This document shows, piece by piece, positions 35,398 to 45,124 of a DNA stretch of 64,000 nt. Position 1 is the first letter of the stretch. Each line of letters opens with the position of its first letter. The DNA comes from Kriegella sp965368185 (lineage in GTDB: Bacteria; Bacteroidota; Bacteroidia; Flavobacteriales; Flavobacteriaceae), in the NCBI GenBank assembly GCA_965368185.1, contig CBDULZ010000011.1:15175-79174 (forward strand), in the 5' to 3' direction. The translations under genes were made by a program, and so were the position numbers. Under the pieces are notes generated by a model, which had not been told where the DNA came from, searched no databases, and was given only the letters and a program-made list of their open reading frames with translations.

Positions 35398-38300
35398 TTA
35401 TTGAAAAAGCTCCCTTACCTTTTCAAAATCGGGGTGCGTAATTCCGTTCTCCTCCAGAGCGTCGAGATCTTCTAGAAACAGCTCGTTCGACATTCTGTTG
35501 TGATCTATGAAAACTTTGTCTTTCCAATCCAAATAAACTTGCTCGGCCTTGTCCCACTGGCCGCTTAACAGATAGCTCAAGGCTATGTTCGTGTGTACTC
35601 CTGTTTTGGTCGCATCCAGTTCCAAGGTCCTTTTTGCCGATTCCATGGCATCCTCATAGTCATTGGCAAATAACGCGTACCAACTGCGTCGGTACCAAAA
35701 GCTGGGATCTTGGCTATTATACCCTCCAATCTTATTTAATATCTTATACGAATTTGTATAATCGTTATTATATCTATGATAAGCCGAGAGTTGTTTGCTA
35801 AAATCGTTAATCAAATTACTATCAGCCACAGATTTGGGCCGAAAACCGGCAACTAAATTTGCCATTGCCTCATTGTTCAACACAATTTGCAGGCTGTCTT
35901 TGCCAGAGAAATTCGAATTTAATAATTCGTTTGCATAGTCAATTGCAATTTGACCATTCACCGTATCTTCTAAATAATGATTTAAAGCATATCTATTCAA
36001 TATGGATTTGCGGGCGTTTTTCGGGATTGTATCCCTCTCAAACACCATTTCGAATTTTCTAAGTTGTAATAAAAAATAATTATCGAATAATAGGCGTTGA
36101 AATGAAGCGGACACAGTACTTTGGAAATCCGATTTTAGAATCAACATATTAAAAAGATCATCTATTTCATTCAGCGATTTCCTCAATCCCTTTTTGTAAT
36201 TATCATCTTCTGGGAAAAGATTTTTTTTAGGCAAACTTGATAAATAATGAAAGACCACCCCAGATAGCTCTTCGGTCCCCGTTGAAGAATCGATATTATA
36301 AATATTTTCAGCATTTACTTTGATATCTTCATCCATTCCCCTTTGATAAAATTCAAAAGGACTAATTTTCATTGGAAAATCAATATTTCTAGGTTCTGCC
36401 ATTTTCCAAACGGAAAGTCTTTTGGTAAGGTCTGAGGTGAACATGTACTCCCCCGAATTTGAAAAATCTACAAATTTAATGGGGAAATCATTGCCACGAA
36501 GGATTGAACCTCTTTCACCAGTTTCAATGTTCCACAACATGGCCAAATTGTCTTCGCTGCCAGTTAATAACTCGGTGTTATTTGGTGAAATTTTCATACA
36601 GTTTATGGTTCCAGTATGTCCGGTCAGAATATATTCAGGTTCTCTATTAAAAATTGAACCCGAAAAAGCGTCTTTTCCTTGGTTATCAAATTTCCAAACG
36701 TCGATCGTAAAATCTTCCTTGCTAGCTATTATGTGCCGATTCGAATTGTCGATAACAATTGAATTAATCGGTAGGTCTTGAGCATCTTTGTTGATAAAGG
36801 CCGCAACAAGTTCTCCTTTAGTATCATCAGTTGAAGGATCGAAACGAATTATTTTTATCAGTCCGTTAGGATATGTTGCTACAAAATGCTGATTGTCCGG
36901 AAAAAAATACCCCTGCGCATTCCGAGCAATTTGCCATTCCAGACCATTATAATTATCCTTCAGCAACAATGAATCTCGAAGTATGCTGTCCAATGGTTGC
37001 AGTATATCATGAATCTCGGCCGCTTTTTGTTGGGTATTCAAATTAAAAATCTCATTTCCTATAAATACATATTTCCCATTTTCAGAGAGTTTAACGTTGC
37101 CGGCAACCCTATTATGACTTGCCCATCCACCATACTCGTCGTTAAGTTTATACTTTAGAAGTTCATTATTATTAGCGTCCCTTATCGACAAAAATCCATA
37201 GGGGGAACCAGAAGAATAAACGATATAATAATGTTTACCAGCTCCATTCAGTGCTCTTAAAACCCTGTCATTACCTAAGTAACTTGAAATAAGTACTTGT
37301 TTTTCCCTAGGCAATTCATTTCTAGATCTTAAAACTCCTTTTTCAAGATTCCATTTTGAAATAAATGACCCTTCATTTATTGAAACAGTACCATCTGCCT
37401 CATAATCTATTGAAGTCAATGAGTCCGATAGCAAGGGTACGTTTGCGAGGAGGTAAGAATTATCAGTTTTAAAAGTCTTTAGGAAGTCATTTAACTTGTC
37501 GGCATTTTTTTGGCCCGTTGCCTCAAACCATTTTACCACATTGTAACTTAGCGTAGGATTCGATCTTTTAAGCGTTTCAAAAATTGATAGAATACGTTGG
37601 TTTTCTACATTGGCTTTGGCATTGAATACGATACCTACCAGAACCCAACCTGCAATAAGCAAAATAAACCCTGTAATTGATGTTATAATCAGTTTTCTCC
37701 GCTTCTTCTTAGCATCATTAAAGTACTTTAGCTCCCTTTCGGTTCTATTCTTTTCGCTTGCTTCCAAAAAATCGATATTCTTTTTAAAATCGGTTTCGGG
37801 ATTCTTGCTGTCGTAATATCGTTTTGCCCAAACAGGGCCAATGCAGTTCGTTTCCTTCCAATAAAGCAAATCGTTCAGTAAATTATCGCTTCCAATATGG
37901 TTATCCTCTCTCCTTTCATTCAATTGAAGGTACCGCTTTCCACTTTCGGCCTCCTCCTTCATCCACCCGTCCTTCTTTTTTGAACTTTTTAACAGGTCCC
38001 AATTCCGCATCAAACTCTCATGCGAAATATCGATGACCAAATGATCCTTAAGATCTGTGCCTATGGGAGGCATGAGCAATGAAGTATCCTCTCCGCGGAA
38101 AGCATCGATCACTTCATTGACCTCAGTTTTAGTTGCCTTGAGAGGCTCTTCTTTGGCTATGGCGTGCAACGTATATAAGGATGTGGGGTTTCTGCCTCCT
38201 TTGTTACCATCGGAAAGATCTGTTAGACGTTGAAAGATCAATTTAGCAATTTCCTGCTTTCTGCTAAGCCCCTTTTCGCCATGTTCGCCGTTCTTCAAAC

Positions 38301-39321
38301 GATCATAAATGGAGGTGGCATGATTGGAGAGTGCCTTGGCCATGGCGCCTATTTTTTTATAGTCGTCTATCGATAATTTTCTTTCCCCTTCGGGGCGCGA
38401 CATCGCCTCGTTGTAGGTACGCATCAAGGCATGCTGTAAGACCGGCAATTGATACATGTCGTCGCCGACTTCATGAATCAACAGATTTACCAACGGTCTT
38501 TCTATTTTTTGACCTACCACCGACAGTGGACCTTCAATGGCATCTTCAATGTTTTCCGGTGTTAATCGGGGCACCATATATTGCCCCTTATTAATAGCCT
38601 CGGGCAAGTTGCGGAACACGGCGCAGTCGCCCAAAAATTCAGAGCGCATGGTGATGATAACGTAAACCGGGGAACGGGGCAGGCCGCTTGCGGTTAAAAG
38701 AAGGTTCACAAATCTTTTGTTGGCCACCTTGGTTGCGGGTTTTTTGTCATAAAAGCGAAACAGTTCCTCGAACTGATCGATTACGATAAGTGTCTTTTCA
38801 TAGATATCGTTAAACTTTTCGAGCACTTCTAACAGACCGTACGAACTTGCAGTCAAGGTGTTGTAAATAGTTTCATTGAGCTCTTGTTCGCTTTCTTTTA
38901 AGGTGGAATCTGCGAGTTTTTTTGTCCTTGTCAAGGCAGCTGCAAGGTTTTGGATTGGACTGTTCCCAGGCCTGCAGATAACAATACGCCAGTTGCTACA
39001 TCGTTTTTGTAATTTACCGGCATGCAGGTCCGGAATTAGGCCCGCACGAATCAACGAGGATTTCCCACTACCCGAAGCTCCCAAAATGGCCAAAAAATTG
39101 GATCGGTTCAATAGCAGGTCAAGAATGTCTCGTGCGAGACCCTCGCGCCCGAAAAAGAAATGAGCCTCTGAGGCTCGAAAAGGCCTTAAACCAGGAAACG
39201 GTCGATCCTTTTCCAATTCTTCATTCTTTTCGTCGAGTTTTTGAGCTTTACATTGAATCTCTAAATAATACTCATCTACCTGATAGTTTTTTTTGTCCAT
39301 ATGTATAGGTCCGGTTATCAT
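35398..39321 (-). CDS. STAND (nSTAND1-like) ATPase with membrane helix, WD40 repeats and TPR tail
   Basis: 1307 residues (ATG at 39321, or the ATG at 39300). A basic/acidic lead ends in RPFPGLRPFRASEAHFFFGRE, the classic start of this STAND group. Walker A is GASGSGKSS (81-89) and Walker B is LIVIDQFEEL (178-187). After the helical arm a KKKRRKL stop-transfer and one membrane helix (about 543-566) follow. WD40-like repeats come next, clearest at about 894-977 (LTGHTGTINCMKISPNNTELLTG-like), and a TPR-like C terminus (about 1200-1275). STAND proteins sense a ligand through their repeats and oligomerise on ATP binding. It lies directly downstream of a TIR protein gene and probably forms a two-component signalling or defence unit with it. 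Confidence 0.85.
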   Translation of the reverse strand: MITGPIHMDKKNYQVDEYYLEIQCKAQKLDEKNEELEKDRPFPGLRPFRASEAHFFFGREGLARDILDLLLNRSNFLAILGASGSGKSSLIRAGLIPDLHAGKLQKRCSNWRIVICRPGNSPIQNLAAALTRTKKLADSTLKESEQELNETIYNTLTASSYGLLEVLEKFNDIYEKTLIVIDQFEELFRFYDKKPATKVANKRFVNLLLTASGLPRSPVYVIITMRSEFLGDCAVFRNLPEAINKGQYMVPRLTPENIEDAIEGPLSVVGQKIERPLVNLLIHEVGDDMYQLPVLQHALMRTYNEAMSRPEGERKLSIDDYKKIGAMAKALSNHATSIYDRLKNGEHGEKGLSRKQEIAKLIFQRLTDLSDGNKGGRNPTSLYTLHAIAKEEPLKATKTEVNEVIDAFRGEDTSLLMPPIGTDLKDHLVIDISHESLMRNWDLLKSSKKKDGWMKEEAESGKRYLQLNERREDNHIGSDNLLNDLLYWKETNCIGPVWAKRYYDSKNPETDFKKNIDFLEASEKNRTERELKYFNDAKKKRRKLIITSITGFILLIAGWVLVGIVFNAKANVENQRILSIFETLKRSNPTLSYNVVKWFEATGQKNADKLNDFLKTFKTDNSYLLANVPLLSDSLTSIDYEADGTVSINEGSFISKWNLEKGVLRSRNELPREKQVLISSYLGNDRVLRALNGAGKHYYIVYSSGSPYGFLSIRDANNNELLKYKLNDEYGGWASHNRVAGNVKLSENGKYVFIGNEIFNLNTQQKAAEIHDILQPLDSILRDSLLLKDNYNGLEWQIARNAQGYFFPDNQHFVATYPNGLIKIIRFDPSTDDTKGELVAAFINKDAQDLPINSIVIDNSNRHIIASKEDFTIDVWKFDNQGKDAFSGSIFNREPEYILTGHTGTINCMKISPNNTELLTGSEDNLAMLWNIETGERGSILRGNDFPIKFVDFSNSGEYMFTSDLTKRLSVWKMAEPRNIDFPMKISPFEFYQRGMDEDIKVNAENIYNIDSSTGTEELSGVVFHYLSSLPKKNLFPEDDNYKKGLRKSLNEIDDLFNMLILKSDFQSTVSASFQRLLFDNYFLLQLRKFEMVFERDTIPKNARKSILNRYALNHYLEDTVNGQIAIDYANELLNSNFSGKDSLQIVLNNEAMANLVAGFRPKSVADSNLINDFSKQLSAYHRYNNDYTNSYKILNKIGGYNSQDPSFWYRRSWYALFANDYEDAMESAKRTLELDATKTGVHTNIALSYLLSGQWDKAEQVYLDWKDKVFIDHNRMSNELFLEDLDALEENGITHPDFEKVRELFQ

Positions 39322-39333
39322 GTCGTCGATAGG

Positions 39334-40914
39334 TTATTCGAGAAATTTGTCTATTTTCTGCAGATAGTTGGGCTCCATACAGTTAAAAATTTCAAAATCT
39401 TGACTTCTAACCTTTCTAATTCTGTCAAGAACACGGGGGTCCGTTATACAAATGGCTTTCTTCTCAATTCCTTTTTTTCTGGTATTGGCAGCTTTTCGGA
39501 TATCGATCTTGACCGCATTACACCATTCGTCGGTGGCGTTCTCCCCGAAAAAAATAATGGCTTTAGTACATTTTTCGAGTGAATCTTTTAAATTTTTTTC
39601 AGCTTCTGCCGTACTATTTTTTCCATTGTTGAACGTCGGCTTTCGAACCTCCATTTTTTTTTCGGTGAAAATATAGTCATCGGTCTTTTTTGCCCATTCC
39701 GAATGTTCGTCCTTCGAGTTAAGGAGCAAAAGTAAATGCTCTGTCTGTTCTTCCATTGATGAATCTTCAGGATCAAAAGTGCACTGCTTCCCAATTGCCT
39801 GTATTAGTACTTCACTTGTTTCGCTTATGTTTTCCGAATTTAGCATGATTATATCGTCGGGGTGTTCATCGAGATCTTTCTCGATTTTTTTGATTAGATC
39901 GCCCTGTCGTTTTTTACTTTCCTCGTCCAACGTGGTATCCGTAGCATCGAATTCCAAATAGACATAACATTTGAACTTCGAACCTTTTTTCTTGGCTTTT
40001 GCCGCGGCAATGTCGTATTGCAATTCTAAATAGGAAAGTGCTGAATCTTCAGGGGTTCTACCATATACGGCATCAAAACGATGAAAAGACAGACTACATG
40101 AATCGATTATCCTTTTGGCTTCATTTTTAAACTCGTTAAAGTTCATTTTTTCAAAAGCATCATGGTCGAATTGACCTTCATCGGGCATTATTTTGTAACT
40201 TAAATCTTTGTATTTCCGAGAAACCTCAAGTTCCTTCACCAAATCTTTCCTTTGATTTAAAAGTCGGCTAGATGTCGATGAAATGTATAGTCCAGTAAAT
40301 TTCTTTTCCGTCCCGAGCGCGATATTCGCACTTTCGCTTAATTTTTCCTTCAAACTGGTTGCGAATTTTTGACATGCATCATCAAAAGCTTGCTCATTTG
40401 AGGCGTACCATTTCGGCATATGATTTTTCTTAATGTAAAAAGGAGTGTAAAGCAAAAAGTCTTCCTTGGAATTCTTTAGCTTTAAAGAAGATAGTATGGC
40501 ATCGATCTCTTCGCGCTCCTCTTTATCTTCGGTCTTTAGATCTTCAAAGGGGTAATATATTATAGGTATTATTCTGCTGAAGCCATTACGGTCTATGAGC
40601 GGGTTCTCAAGGGTCAGTTTCACGAACTCCATAAATTCTTTGCGACACCAATGGCTTTTGAAATAGGGCGGCGACAAGATCGGGACAAAGAGTCTTGATT
40701 TTTGAAGCCCCTCAATAAATATTTTTTGTGAAGTATCACCACATACCAATTGACCATTATCCAACCAAGGTTTTAAACTAGTACCATTTACTATATTGAA
40801 ATGGTTTCTTAGTCTTTTAACAAAATGGTCTACCCATCCCTCGCCGTTTCCATCCTTTTCTTCGTTGATTACATGTGAGTAACTAATAAAGATGTCGAAT
40901 TCTAGATTTTTCAT
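39334..40914 (-). CDS. TIR-domain protein with DUF4062-like centre and degenerate TIR-like C terminus
   Basis: 526 residues in three parts. Residues 1-190 are a TIR domain: FDIFISYSH at the start, RLFVPILSPPYFKSHWCRKE in the middle, with E93 at the catalytic glutamate position of NADase TIRs (W89, C90). Residues about 205-375 begin GLYISSTSSRLLNQRKDLVKEL, resembling the DUF4062 domain found beside STAND ATPases. Residues about 410-525 look like a second TIR fold (KAIIFFGENATDEWC), but a valine (V468) replaces the glutamate. It is upstream of the STAND ATPase gene with only a 12-nt gap. NAD cleavage on infection or stress is a reasonable inference. No targeting signal is visible. Confidence 0.85.
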   Translation of the reverse strand: MKNLEFDIFISYSHVINEEKDGNGEGWVDHFVKRLRNHFNIVNGTSLKPWLDNGQLVCGDTSQKIFIEGLQKSRLFVPILSPPYFKSHWCRKEFMEFVKLTLENPLIDRNGFSRIIPIIYYPFEDLKTEDKEEREEIDAILSSLKLKNSKEDFLLYTPFYIKKNHMPKWYASNEQAFDDACQKFATSLKEKLSESANIALGTEKKFTGLYISSTSSRLLNQRKDLVKELEVSRKYKDLSYKIMPDEGQFDHDAFEKMNFNEFKNEAKRIIDSCSLSFHRFDAVYGRTPEDSALSYLELQYDIAAAKAKKKGSKFKCYVYLEFDATDTTLDEESKKRQGDLIKKIEKDLDEHPDDIIMLNSENISETSEVLIQAIGKQCTFDPEDSSMEEQTEHLLLLLNSKDEHSEWAKKTDDYIFTEKKMEVRKPTFNNGKNSTAEAEKNLKDSLEKCTKAIIFFGENATDEWCNAVKIDIRKAANTRKKGIEKKAICITDPRVLDRIRKVRSQDFEIFNCMEPNYLQKIDKFLE

Positions 40915-41348
40915 GAGGCAACCGTTGAAATAGTATATATGCCATATGTAAAAACAACTGGCGGTATCAAAAATTCGGTTGCAAAATGATAGTTCCGTTC
41001 ACCTGAACTTGACTAGGTCATCACTACCATATTATCACGAAGGTTTGGCCTACTTCCAATTGTACTATGGTTCAATCTGTTAAACAGCTTTAAGTTACGA
41101 AATACCCTATATTTTGTGATGCAAAATGTATAAATCGTAAGATTTTGCGTACCAATAGTTACAGAAAACAGAAAATTGAATTTTCCTTCCTAAATTAAGC
41201 TTACTGAAAAAAGTAGTATATGACTTAAATGATGAGGAATTCACGGCTATTTGTAAATTCAGCGTTGAACATCGTAATTTTAAGTCCGATATATTTCCTA
41301 TAACCACTACTTTTAATAGCTTTGTAAGCTTAGAATTATCAAGACAAA
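40915..41348. other. Divergent intergenic region between the TIR gene and leuC
   Basis: 434 nt. The right end holds the leuC promoter. I see no perfect -7 box for the TIR gene, only TCATTTTG on the minus strand about 75 nt upstream, one mismatch from consensus. No tRNA, direct repeat pair or integrase marks the edge of the TIR-STAND unit. Confidence 0.5.
41317..41324 (+). promoter_or_regulatory. leuC -7 promoter box
   Basis: Perfect TAGCTTTG. A TTTC at 41294-41297 stands at 19-nt spacing as an imperfect -33 box. The predicted leader is only about 20 nt, so no attenuator fits upstream of leuC. Confidence 0.65.
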
Positions 41349-42764
41349 ATGAGTACAAAGAAGACATTATTTGACAAAGTGTGGGATTCGCATGTGGTAC
41401 ACCATATCGAAAACGGGCCCGATGTATTGTTTATCGACCGACATATGGTTCATGAAGTAACCAGCCCTGTTGCGTTTTTAGGAATTAAAAGTCGTGGCAT
41501 TCGGGTGATGTATCCCGAAAAGACTTTTGCCACGGCAGACCACAATACACCAACTATCAATCAGCATTTACCTGTTGCCGACCCGCTCTCTGCCAATCAA
41601 TTAAAGGCATTGGAAGAGAATTCCACTGAGTACGGTATTTCATATTGGGGTCTCGGCCATGAAAAAAACGGTATCGTACACGTTGTAGGTCCTGAATACG
41701 GCATTACACAACCCGGGGCGACCATCGTCTGCGGGGATTCGCATACCTCTACCCATGGTGCTTTCGGAGCCATCGCTTTTGGTATCGGTACTTCTGAAGT
41801 GGAAATGGTATTGGCAACGCAATGTATTATGCAGACCAAACCTAAGAGTATGCGTATTACCGTCAATGGAAGCCTAAGTAAGGCGGTGACTCCAAAAGAC
41901 GTTGCACTTTATATTATCTCTCAATTGACTACATCAGGTGCCACAGGCTATTTTGTGGAATATGCAGGTGAAGTGTTCCGTTCTATGTCGATGGAAGGGC
42001 GAATGACCGTTTGTAACCTCAGTATTGAAATGGGTGCCCGAGGGGGAATGATAGCACCAGATGAAAAAACATTTGAATATGTCAAGGGTAGGGAATTTAC
42101 TCCGGAAGGCGCAGCTTGGAACAAAGCTATGGCGTACTGGGAAACACTTACTACTGATGAAGGTGCCGAGTACGATAAGGAAGTAGTTTTTGATGCTGCC
42201 AATATTGAACCGATGATTACCTACGGTACCAATCCGGGAATGGGCATCGGAATTTCACACGGCATCCCTGCAGCGGAAGCGGTCGAAGGCGGAGTCGCTA
42301 CTTATAGAAAATCTTTGCAGTATATGGATTTTCAAGAAGGCGATAGCATGATGGGCAAAAAGATAGATTTTGTTTTCCTTGGAAGTTGTACCAACGGCCG
42401 TATCGAAGATTTTAGGGCTTTTACTTCGCTTGTAAAAGGAAGACAGAAAGCGGACCACGTCACGGCATGGCTCGTTCCCGGATCGCATAAAGTGGAAGCC
42501 GCCATTAAAGATGAAGGCCTTTTGGACATTTTGACAGATGCGGGATTTGAACTTCGCGAACCTGGGTGTTCAGCCTGTTTGGCCATGAACGACGATAAGG
42601 TGCCTGCTGGTAAATATGCGGTGAGCACCTCGAACAGAAACTTTGAAGGAAGACAAGGTCCTGGTGCCCGAACATTGTTGGCAAGCCCTTTAGTAGCCGC
42701 TGCCGCTGCCGTAACGGGCAAAGTTACCGACCCGCGGGAACTAATGGAGTTTGAAACGGCATAA
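41349..42764 (+). CDS. leuC: 3-isopropylmalate dehydratase large subunit
   Basis: 471 residues, the normal length. The large subunit isomerises 2- to 3-isopropylmalate in leucine synthesis with LeuD and binds a 4Fe-4S cluster through cysteines in FLGSCTNGRIEDFR and GCSACLAMN. Other signatures are DSHTSTHGAFG and SNRNFEGRQGPGARTLLASP. It is the first gene of leuC-leuD-leuA-leuB, all rightward. Confidence 0.97.
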   Translation: MSTKKTLFDKVWDSHVVHHIENGPDVLFIDRHMVHEVTSPVAFLGIKSRGIRVMYPEKTFATADHNTPTINQHLPVADPLSANQLKALEENSTEYGISYWGLGHEKNGIVHVVGPEYGITQPGATIVCGDSHTSTHGAFGAIAFGIGTSEVEMVLATQCIMQTKPKSMRITVNGSLSKAVTPKDVALYIISQLTTSGATGYFVEYAGEVFRSMSMEGRMTVCNLSIEMGARGGMIAPDEKTFEYVKGREFTPEGAAWNKAMAYWETLTTDEGAEYDKEVVFDAANIEPMITYGTNPGMGIGISHGIPAAEAVEGGVATYRKSLQYMDFQEGDSMMGKKIDFVFLGSCTNGRIEDFRAFTSLVKGRQKADHVTAWLVPGSHKVEAAIKDEGLLDILTDAGFELREPGCSACLAMNDDKVPAGKYAVSTSNRNFEGRQGPGARTLLASPLVAAAAAVTGKVTDPRELMEFETA

Positions 42765-42823
42765 ATAGAATGGTCTTTACGAATGCAACACAGCAAACTG
42801 AAATTATCCAAAAAATTTTAAAC

Positions 42824-42849
42824 AGATTGCCTATTTCATTCGCAGTGAC
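42824..42849. repeat. Degenerate REP-like sequence between leuC and leuD
   Basis: AGATTGCC...TTCATTCGCAGTGAC resembles the reverse complement of a dispersed intergenic repeat type of the form GTCATTGCGAACGAAGT..GCAATCT that I recall from many Bacteroidota genomes. A second copy lies in the next spacer. Assignment is by resemblance only. Confidence 0.4.
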
Positions 42850-42872
42850 AAATAACGAACAAATACAAAAAA

Positions 42873-43469
42873 ATGGCTTACGATAAATTTAATATACTTA
42901 CAAGCAGCGCTGTTCCCCTCCCGATCGAAAATGTGGATACCGATCAAATCATTCCGGCACGCTTTTTAAAAGCTACGGAACGTAAAGGGTTCGGCGACAA
43001 TTTATTTCGGGATTGGCGTTATAATGCCGACAACACGCCCAAAGAAAACTTTGTACTTAACAACCCCATCTATAATGGTAAAATTTTAGTAGGAGGCAAA
43101 AACTTCGGTTCGGGTTCCTCCCGTGAGCACGCGGCTTGGGCTGTTTATGATTATGGGTTCCGTTGTGTCGTCTCCAGCTTTTTTGCCGATATCTTTCGAA
43201 ATAACTGTTTGAACATTGGTGTATTACCGGTTCAGGTGAGTCCCGCATTTTTAGATCAAATCTTCAAGGCCATAGAGACGAATCCCAACACCCAATTGGA
43301 AATCAGTCTACCGAAACAGACTATTACCATTAAGGCCACCGGTGAACAGGAAAGTTTTGACATCAACGACTACAAAAAATCGAATATGTTGAACGGATTT
43401 GATGATATTGACTACTTGTTGAACATCAAAGAAAATATTCGGGAATTCGCAGAAGACAGACCACTGTAA
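42873..43469 (+). CDS. leuD: 3-isopropylmalate dehydratase small subunit
   Basis: 198 residues. Contains VDTDQIIPARFLK, the substrate-binding GKNFGSGSSREHAAW loop, and a C-terminal tail slightly longer than the minimum. It is the partner of LeuC, encoded 108 nt upstream. The spacers on both sides carry REP-like sequences. Confidence 0.97.
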   Translation: MAYDKFNILTSSAVPLPIENVDTDQIIPARFLKATERKGFGDNLFRDWRYNADNTPKENFVLNNPIYNGKILVGGKNFGSGSSREHAAWAVYDYGFRCVVSSFFADIFRNNCLNIGVLPVQVSPAFLDQIFKAIETNPNTQLEISLPKQTITIKATGEQESFDINDYKKSNMLNGFDDIDYLLNIKENIREFAEDRPL

Positions 43470-43470
43470 A

Positions 43471-43537
43471 AACGTAATTGCGAACGAAGTGCGGCAATAT
43501 GTTTAAACCCTACACTAAAGCTTAAACGAATTGCCGC
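43471..43537. repeat. REP-like palindromic element between leuD and leuA
   Basis: ATTGCGAACGAAGTGCGGCAAT begins the element. GCGGCAAT (43491-43498) pairs with ATTGCCGC (43530-43537), and GTTTAA (43501) pairs with TTAAAC (43522), giving a two-part stem with a 15-nt loop. No T-run follows, so it is more likely an RNA-processing or stabilising hairpin than a terminator. Confidence 0.55.
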
Positions 43538-43588
43538 GTCAAAAGTTTTCATTGGAATCTAATTCCCTGCAAAGACGAATATAAAAAA

Positions 43589-45103
43589 ATGAAACGAACC
43601 ATCGAAATCATGGATACCACCCTGCGTGATGGGGAACAGACCTCAGGGGTATCCTTTTCCGCTTCTGAAAAGTTGACACTGGCCAAATTGTTACTTGATG
43701 AATTACAAGTGGATCGAATAGAGGTAGCATCAGCTCGGGTTTCGGAAGGAGAACTGGAGGCAGTGCAGCAAATTACCGATTGGGCGGCTTCGCAAAATTA
43801 CTTGGACCGTATTGAGGTATTGACGTTTGTCGACCGAGGGGTCTCTTTGGAATGGATGCAAAATGCGGGTGCCAAAGTTCAAAATCTATTGACCAAGGGT
43901 TCTTTGAACCATTTGACCCATCAACTCAAACAAACACCTGAACAACATTTCACGGCTATCGAAAAAAATGTTGCTCAAGCCAAAAGCTTAGGTTTCACGA
44001 CCAATGTATATTTAGAGGATTGGAGCAATGGAATGCGCAATTCAAAGGAATATGTATTTCAGTTTTTAGACTTTTTGACCGCGCAGCCGGTAAAACGCAT
44101 TCTCTTACCAGACACCTTAGGTGTTTTGACCCATACTGAAACTCATGAATTTCTGGTCGAAATTATTGAAAGATATCCGAACAGCCATTTTGATTTTCAC
44201 GGCCATAATGATTATGATTTGAGTGTGGCCAATGTCATGGAAGCCATAAAGGCTGGTTGTCATGGGTTACATTTGACGGTAAATGGTATGGGCGAACGGG
44301 CAGGTAACGCCCCATTGGCAAGTGTTGTAGCCGTAATTAACGACTTTCATCCAGATATAAAAATTGGCGTAAAGGAAACTGCACTCTATAAAGTCAGCAA
44401 ATTGGTCTCTGCTTTTACAGGCTTCGGAATCCCTGCGAACAAGCCTATCGTTGGAGATAACGTTTTTACACAAACAGCTGGTATACATGCAGATGGAGAC
44501 AGTAAAAAGAATCTTTACTTTAACGACTTGCTACCCGAGCGATTTGGCCGTAAACGAAAATACGCTTTAGGAAAAACTTCTGGAAAAGCCAATATCCAAA
44601 AGAATCTTCAGGAACTCGGTCTGACCCTGAACGACGAGGAAATTAAAAAAGTAACACAGCGCATCATAGAGTTGGGCGATAAAAAGGAGCGGGTCACAAA
44701 AGAAGACCTTCCTTATATCATTTCTGACGTCTTGGATACGGTTGCCAAACAACAACGTGTATTTGTCAAGTCGTATGTGCTGACCCATGCCAAGGGACTA
44801 AAACCTTCCACGGCCGTAGCCATTGAAATCGACGGGGAACTCCATGAAGAACACGCCCAGGGAGACGGACAATATGATGCCTTTATGAATGCCCTTCGCC
44901 GTGTATATAAAAACAAAAAGAAGCCATTTCCCAAACTTACCGATTATGCGGTGAGAATACCTCCCGGAAGTAACTCCGATGCCTTGTGTGAGACCATTAT
45001 CACTTGGGAACACGAAGGCAAAGAATTTATCACCCGTGGGCTGGATTCCGACCAAACCGTTTCGGCAATCAAAGCCACGGAAAAAATGTTGAATATCATA
45101 TAA
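43589..45103 (+). CDS. leuA: 2-isopropylmalate synthase
   Basis: 504 residues. The HMGL-like TIM barrel opens with MDTTLRDGEQTSGVSFS, carries the metal-binding HGHNDYDLSVAN and then NGMGERAGNAPL, and ends in a LeuA-type regulatory domain (about 380-504). It condenses acetyl-CoA with 2-oxoisovalerate. The group is close to citramalate synthases. The linked leuCDB and a separate threonine dehydratase in the window favour the isopropylmalate reaction. Feedback by leucine through the C-terminal domain is expected from the family. Confidence 0.9.
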   Translation: MKRTIEIMDTTLRDGEQTSGVSFSASEKLTLAKLLLDELQVDRIEVASARVSEGELEAVQQITDWAASQNYLDRIEVLTFVDRGVSLEWMQNAGAKVQNLLTKGSLNHLTHQLKQTPEQHFTAIEKNVAQAKSLGFTTNVYLEDWSNGMRNSKEYVFQFLDFLTAQPVKRILLPDTLGVLTHTETHEFLVEIIERYPNSHFDFHGHNDYDLSVANVMEAIKAGCHGLHLTVNGMGERAGNAPLASVVAVINDFHPDIKIGVKETALYKVSKLVSAFTGFGIPANKPIVGDNVFTQTAGIHADGDSKKNLYFNDLLPERFGRKRKYALGKTSGKANIQKNLQELGLTLNDEEIKKVTQRIIELGDKKERVTKEDLPYIISDVLDTVAKQQRVFVKSYVLTHAKGLKPSTAVAIEIDGELHEEHAQGDGQYDAFMNALRRVYKNKKKPFPKLTDYAVRIPPGSNSDALCETIITWEHEGKEFITRGLDSDQTVSAIKATEKMLNII

Positions 45104-45124
45104 CCTAAATAGAAACACTAGTAC

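Noticed and set aside
41107..41367. Leftward 86-codon frame across the leuC promoter and start
   Set aside because: It overlaps the leuC start and its promoter, has no recognisable motif and looks like an antisense open frame.
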